Source: CAZUHK01 sp964620345 (GTDB lineage Bacteria > Planctomycetota > Phycisphaerae > Phycisphaerales > Zrk34). Taken from it: DNA of 25,060 nucleotides. The translations under genes were made by a program, and so were the position numbers. Where the stretch lies: assembly GCA_964620345.1 (NCBI GenBank), contig CAZUHK010000020.1, forward strand, positions 1-25,060, given 5' to 3'. The notes beneath the pieces are model-generated. The model was not told where the DNA came from. It saw only the letters and a program-made list of their open reading frames with translations, and made no database searches. Below, piece by piece: positions 21,741-25,060 of this stretch (its first letter is position 1; every line of letters starts with the position of its first letter).

Positions 21741-22109
21741 ATGTACGAGCTGACCGTTCACACCACGTTCAACGCGACCCACGCGCTGCGGATGCCCGAT
21801 GGCTCGACCGAGCCGGTGCACGGCCACGACTGGCGCATCACCGCCGCGGTCGCCGCGGCCGAGCTGACCGAGCACGACTGGGTCATCGACTTTCACGCGC
21901 TGCAGGCGGCGCTGCGGAGCATCACCCAACCGCTGCATCACACGCACCTGAACGACCACGAAGCGATCGGCGCCGGCAACGCCACGGCCGAGTTGGTCGC
22001 GCGATACATCGCCGGGGCGCTGGGGGCGCGCCTGCCGGCCGAGGTTTCGCTGCTGTGCGTGAGCGTCACCGAAGCCCCGGGCTGCGTCGCGACGTATCGG
22101 CCGACGTGA
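21741..22109 (+). CDS. 6-pyruvoyl-tetrahydropterin synthase paralogue, PTPS-III type (folate)
   Basis: A 122-aa T-fold enzyme of the PTPS/QueD family. The three zinc-binding histidines are His14 (FNATHAL), His27 and His29 (HGHDW). VIDFHAL, an HHTHLND segment and VSVTEAPGC near the C-terminus match the family's core. The catalytic Cys that QueD has four residues before HGH is absent. Instead Glu24 precedes His27 in EPVHGHDW, the ExxHGH arrangement of PTPS-III. In folB-lacking planctomycetes and other phyla, PTPS-III proteins are proposed to make 6-hydroxymethyl-dihydropterin directly from dihydroneopterin triphosphate in folate synthesis, bypassing FolB; the Plasmodium homologue does this in vitro. 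It sits behind its own TGCTACAAT element, 32 nt after the HD gene. Confidence 0.85.
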   Translation: MYELTVHTTFNATHALRMPDGSTEPVHGHDWRITAAVAAAELTEHDWVIDFHALQAALRSITQPLHHTHLNDHEAIGAGNATAELVARYIAGALGARLPAEVSLLCVSVTEAPGCVATYRPT

Positions 22110-22126
22110 AGTGAGTTCATGTCGCC

Positions 22127-22144
22127 CCCGCATGTTCATGCGGG
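22127..22144. terminator. hairpin between convergent genes
   Basis: CCCGCAT (22127-22133) and ATGCGGG (22138-22144) form a 7-bp stem with a 4-nt loop, between the convergent PTPS-III-type and Nif3-like genes. A T-rich bit (GTTTGCT) follows on the plus side. Likely a bidirectional terminator; no long U-tract, so moderate confidence. Confidence 0.5.
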
Positions 22145-22154
22145 TCGCGTTTGC

Positions 22155-23273
22155 TCAGACGATGTCGAGCGGCTCGCGATCGCGCCGTGCGACGTGCACA
22201 TCGATATCCACCGCCGCGCGCAGCCGCCGGCGCAGCGTGGGCAGGTAGCCGCGCTCGGTGTGGGTGTGATCGGTCAGCACGACCGCCGCGCCCGCCTCGG
22301 TTTTCGCCAGCACATCGTGGTGGCGCATCTCGCCGGTGAGGTAGAGGTCGATCCCGCCCAGCGACTTGAACAGCGACCCGCCGGCGCCGGGGCACACGGC
22401 GATGGTCTTCACCTTGTCGCCGGCCATCGCGCTCGCCGGCGCGGCGAGGCGGACGTGGCGCAGGCCCAGGTACCGCTTGATGCGTCGGATCAGCGTGGTC
22501 CGGGCGATGGGCTTTGCGAGCGTCGCGACGCGGCCCGGGCCCGCGTCGGCGCGCGGGCGGGGCTGAAGGGCGTACACCTCGATCGGCGGCTCTTCGTAGG
22601 GATGCGCCCGCCGCAGCGCCGCCAGCGCTTCGGGCAGCGCGCCGGTTGAGCTGACCATCTCCAGCCGCGTCTCCGCGACGCGCTCGAGCCGGCCGCGCCG
22701 ACCGACGGCGGGGTGAGTCGATTCGCCGCCGCGGAACGTGCCGTGGCCATCGAGGTTGAACGAGCACTGATCGTAATCGCCGATTGCGCCCGCCCCGGCT
22801 TCGCTCATCGCGGCGCGCAGGCCGTCCGCCGCGTCGCGTGGCGCGAACGTGACGATCTTCATCGTCTCGCCGGCCGGCCGCTCGTGGTGATGGTGGATCG
22901 GTTGCACCGGATCGACCGCGCCCAGACCCGCGACCAGCCAGTCGCACACGCCGCCGGGCGCCGCGTCCAGCGCGGTGTGCGGCGAGTAGAGCGCGATGCG
23001 CCGCTCGATCGCCCGCACGACCGCCGGCTTGAGCGCGCCGATGCGCGTGACTTCGCTGAAGATCGGCGGGTGATAGGCGACGATCAGCTCGGCGCGGCGC
23101 TCGACCGCCTCGGCGAACACCGCGTCGGTCAGGTCGATCGTGAGCAGCGCCGCCTTGATCCGCCGCGGGCGAGAGGGCGCGTGCAGCAGGCCGACGTTGT
23201 CCCACGCCTCGGCGCCGTCGAGCGGGGCGATCGCGTTCAGCGCCTCGGTGACCTTCGCAAGCGAAACACTCAT
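22155..23273 (-). CDS. Nif3-like dinuclear metal centre protein with YqfO-type insert
   Basis: A 372-aa member of the Nif3/DUF34 family (often annotated GTP cyclohydrolase 1 type 2), a dinuclear metal protein of unsettled function. The N-terminal half has EAWDNVGLLH (22-31), TIDLTDAVFAEAV (45-57) and IVAYHPPIF (64-72), with His68 as a metal ligand, plus SPHTALDAAPGGV (97-109). A PII-like insert (about 135-245, GETMKIVTFAPRDAAD and HPYEEPPIEVYAL) marks the larger YqfO-like form. The C-terminal half has GGIDLYLTGEMRHHDVL and LTDHTHTERGYLP, supplying the remaining His/Glu ligands. The usual double His of the HHP motif is YHP here. The start overlaps the PAS-HD-GYP stop as ATGA, so it is translated from the same mRNA. 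Confidence 0.9.
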   Translation of the reverse strand: MSVSLAKVTEALNAIAPLDGAEAWDNVGLLHAPSRPRRIKAALLTIDLTDAVFAEAVERRAELIVAYHPPIFSEVTRIGALKPAVVRAIERRIALYSPHTALDAAPGGVCDWLVAGLGAVDPVQPIHHHHERPAGETMKIVTFAPRDAADGLRAAMSEAGAGAIGDYDQCSFNLDGHGTFRGGESTHPAVGRRGRLERVAETRLEMVSSTGALPEALAALRRAHPYEEPPIEVYALQPRPRADAGPGRVATLAKPIARTTLIRRIKRYLGLRHVRLAAPASAMAGDKVKTIAVCPGAGGSLFKSLGGIDLYLTGEMRHHDVLAKTEAGAAVVLTDHTHTERGYLPTLRRRLRAAVDIDVHVARRDREPLDIV

Positions 23274-24421
23274 GGCGGCGGCGAGTCTATCACCGCCCCG
23301 CCGTCGCGCCCATCGCAATCGGGCACGGCCCGGCGGATCTGGGCGAACGCATCGCGGTCGAACAGCGCGACGAACGCATCGACCACGCACGGGTCGAAGT
23401 CCTTCTCCCGGCCGTCGCGGATGACCTGCGCGGCGCGTTCCAGCGGCCAGGCGTCTTTGTAGACCCGTGGGCTGGACAGGGCGTCGAACACATCCACCGC
23501 GTGCACGACGCGCGCCGCCGGCGGGATCGTCTGGCCGGCCGCGCGGTCGGGGTAGCCGCTGCCGTCATAATTCTCGTGGTGGCTGCGCGCGATCTGCCGG
23601 GCGGTTTCGAAGAACGGCTGGGTGGAGAGGATCGCCTCGCCGACCACCGTGTGCCGCTGCATCCGCGCCCGCTCGGCCGCGGTGAGCTTGCCGGGCTTTT
23701 TAAGGATCTCATCGGGCGTGTGGATCTTGCCCACGTCGTGGAGGATGGCCGAGTACCCGATGCGCCGGGCCTGGGCATCGGGCAGGCCCATCTCGATCGC
23801 CACCGCGCGGGCGTACCGCTCGATCCGCCGCACGTGCGCGCCGGTGTCGCCGTCCCGCGCCTCGCTGGCCACGGCGAGCATGTAGATCGCGTCCATGTTC
23901 GCCGCGCGAAGCTCCGCGGTCCGCTCGCGCACCCGGTTGTCCAGCGCCTCGGCCTGGCGCTTGAGGTCCACGGCCTGGCTGAGCACGGTGTCGCTCAGCT
24001 CGGCGATGTCGTCCATCGCTTCCTTCAAGCGCGTGATGTCGTTGACGGTCACCACGCGCAACGGCCCGTCGAGCGCGTCGGCCTCGAGGGGCTTGCTCGC
24101 GGTGAGCACCGGCAGCCGGCTGCCGTCGGGCCGCTCGATATACGTCTCGGCCTCGCTGGACCGATCAAACTTCTCGAGCATCCGCGCAACGCGGTCGCGC
24201 ATCTGCGGATCGGCGTACTGGTCGGCCACGCGCATGCCGATCAACTCGTCGCGGTCGCGCCTCATCATCCGGCAAAGCCGGTCGTTGATGTAGACGATGC
24301 GGCCGGCGCGGTCGATGATCGACGCGCCGCAGTGCAGCGCATCGAGCATGCCGCACCACGGCGCGATGGCGCGGCGCAGCTCCGACGACATGTCCTGCGC
24401 ATCTTCGGGCATCGCGGGCAT
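23270..24421 (-). CDS. PAS domain HD-GYP phosphodiesterase
   Basis: A 383-aa signalling protein. Residues about 20-135 form a PAS sensor domain (LHCGASIIDRAGRIVYINDR and so on), followed by a coiled-coil linker (140-175), then a complete HD-GYP domain. Its motifs are intact: His196 in HVRRIERYA, ILHDVGKIHTPDEIL (HD at 228-229, K232), RHTVVGEAIL, HHENYDGSGYP (281-291) and VVHAVDVFDALSSPRVYKD with Asp310. Such proteins hydrolyse cyclic di-GMP, so this copy should be active, unlike the degenerate HD protein at 20569. There is no membrane segment, so it is probably cytosolic. Start at 24421 or 24412 (MPEDAQD); no strong ribosome-binding site separates them. It lies between a P-loop kinase gene and a Nif3-like gene on the same strand. 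Confidence 0.92.
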   Translation of the reverse strand: MPAMPEDAQDMSSELRRAIAPWCGMLDALHCGASIIDRAGRIVYINDRLCRMMRRDRDELIGMRVADQYADPQMRDRVARMLEKFDRSSEAETYIERPDGSRLPVLTASKPLEADALDGPLRVVTVNDITRLKEAMDDIAELSDTVLSQAVDLKRQAEALDNRVRERTAELRAANMDAIYMLAVASEARDGDTGAHVRRIERYARAVAIEMGLPDAQARRIGYSAILHDVGKIHTPDEILKKPGKLTAAERARMQRHTVVGEAILSTQPFFETARQIARSHHENYDGSGYPDRAAGQTIPPAARVVHAVDVFDALSSPRVYKDAWPLERAAQVIRDGREKDFDPCVVDAFVALFDRDAFAQIRRAVPDCDGRDGGAVIDSPPP

Positions 24422-24451
24422 GATAGGTTCTTGCCGCCAGCCCCGAGCGGA

Positions 24452-25060
24452 TCAGTGATCGAGGCGGACGACGCGATCGGCCCGCGGCGCGGCGGCGGCG
24501 ATCCGCTCGGCGTTGGGCCGGTCGTTGCGGGCGAGCTTCGCATCGGCCTCGGCCGGGGTGCAGCCGCCGGCGAGGTGGCGGCGGCGCGCCCGCCCCAACG
24601 CCGTTTCGAGCCGCACGTCCAGATGCCACACCTCGTCGAGCAGCATCGGCACGTCGCGCCACGGCGCCTCATCCAGCAGCAGGTAGTTGCCCTCGATGAC
24701 GATCAGCGCCGCGTGCGGCGGCACGAGGATCGCATCGGCCACCGGCTCGTGCCGCGCGCGATCGTACCGCGGGGCCAGCACGGTCATCGGCGGCACCGCC
24801 GCGAGGCGGTGCACCGTCTGAACAAACGCCTCGGCGTCAAAGGTGTGCGGCGCGCCCTTGCGATCGCCGATGCCCCGGGCGGCCAGCTCGGCGTGGGTCA
24901 GGTGGAAGCCGTCCATCGGCACGACGATCGCCGCGTGGTCGTCGCGGCGCAGGCGATTGACCTCGCGTGCGAGCGCCGCGGCGAGGGTGGACTTGCCCGC
25001 GCCCGGCGGGCCGGCGATGCCCAGCAGGTAACGGCCCGCGGCGAGGCGCGGCGCCAGCTC
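24452..25060 (-). CDS. uridine kinase/PanK-like P-loop kinase (5' end outside window)
   Basis: The gene runs off the right window edge, so the N-terminus is missing; 202 residues are visible. The Walker A loop LLGIAGPPGAGKSTLA lies at the visible N-terminus (12-27). Then come VVPMDGFHLTHAEL (47-60), a GDRKGAPHTFDAEAF stretch typical of this group, APRYDRARHEPVADAI and IVIEGNYLLLDEAPW (Walker B-like). The C-terminus has RRRHLAGG, NDRPNAERI and RADRVVRLDH. This pattern is that of nucleoside/nucleotide kinase-family proteins related to uridine and pantothenate kinases. The substrate is uncertain. It is probably the upstream member of the operon with the PAS-HD-GYP gene, 30 nt downstream. Confidence 0.85.
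   Translation of the reverse strand, partial: ELAPRLAAGRYLLGIAGPPGAGKSTLAAALAREVNRLRRDDHAAIVVPMDGFHLTHAELAARGIGDRKGAPHTFDAEAFVQTVHRLAAVPPMTVLAPRYDRARHEPVADAILVPPHAALIVIEGNYLLLDEAPWRDVPMLLDEVWHLDVRLETALGRARRRHLAGGCTPAEADAKLARNDRPNAERIAAAAPRADRVVRLDH

Overview
The window is a very GC-rich chromosomal fragment, most likely from a planctomycete and plausibly a Phycisphaerae-like lineage. This is inferred from three things: a 6-pyruvoyl-tetrahydropterin synthase paralogue of the FolB-bypass type (ExxHGH motif, catalytic Cys absent), which is typical of folB-lacking planctomycetes; a TIGR03790-type domain; and several small proteins that look like planctomycete-type hypotheticals. No rRNA, tRNA, CRISPR array, transposase or integrase was seen. 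A 10-N assembly gap lies at 20540-20549.

Left host region (1-5250). A short AT-rich, palindrome-rich stretch and two tiny candidate ORFs precede a GT21/HpnI-like family 2 glycosyltransferase (494-1705). That gene converges on a Gfo/Idh/MocA oxidoreductase (1695-2732, minus). Two plus-strand genes follow: a small hypothetical protein and a TIM-barrel sugar isomerase/epimerase-like protein. A CACGAAG-type hairpin repeat separates them from a minus-strand pair, a BrxA/BrxB-type bacilliredoxin and a roughly 92-aa hypothetical protein.

Phage-like structural island (5258-17226). Fifteen plus-strand genes, many with ATGA/GTGA overlaps or good Shine-Dalgarno sites, encode in order: SPP1 gp6-like portal, scaffold-like coiled-coil protein, SU10/DUF5309-type major capsid protein, a connector-like protein, two small tail-region proteins, a fibre-like protein, a LamG protein, a 703-aa protein joining a lectin-like region to a TIGR03790-like domain, a baseplate-hub-like protein, a one-TM coiled-coil protein, an overlapping lipoprotein, a small helical protein and a two-TM holin-like protein. 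I see no terminase, head protease, tape measure, endolysin, integrase or repressor. All frames are intact, and the last gene overlaps the neighbouring host gene by 26 nt. It therefore looks like a retained, possibly domesticated particle or adhesion system, or a component that depends on packaging genes elsewhere, rather than a decayed prophage. This is the main discovery candidate.

Right host region (17201-25060). This holds a DUF481-type outer-membrane protein, a lipoprotein, a phosphomannomutase/phosphoglucosamine mutase-family enzyme, an HD-domain locus interrupted by the N gap and lacking key metal-binding residues, the PTPS-III-like folate enzyme, and a minus-strand operon of P-loop kinase (cut by the window edge), PAS-HD-GYP phosphodiesterase and Nif3-like protein. 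Several host genes share an upstream GCTAC-AT-like element that may be the local -10 promoter motif.
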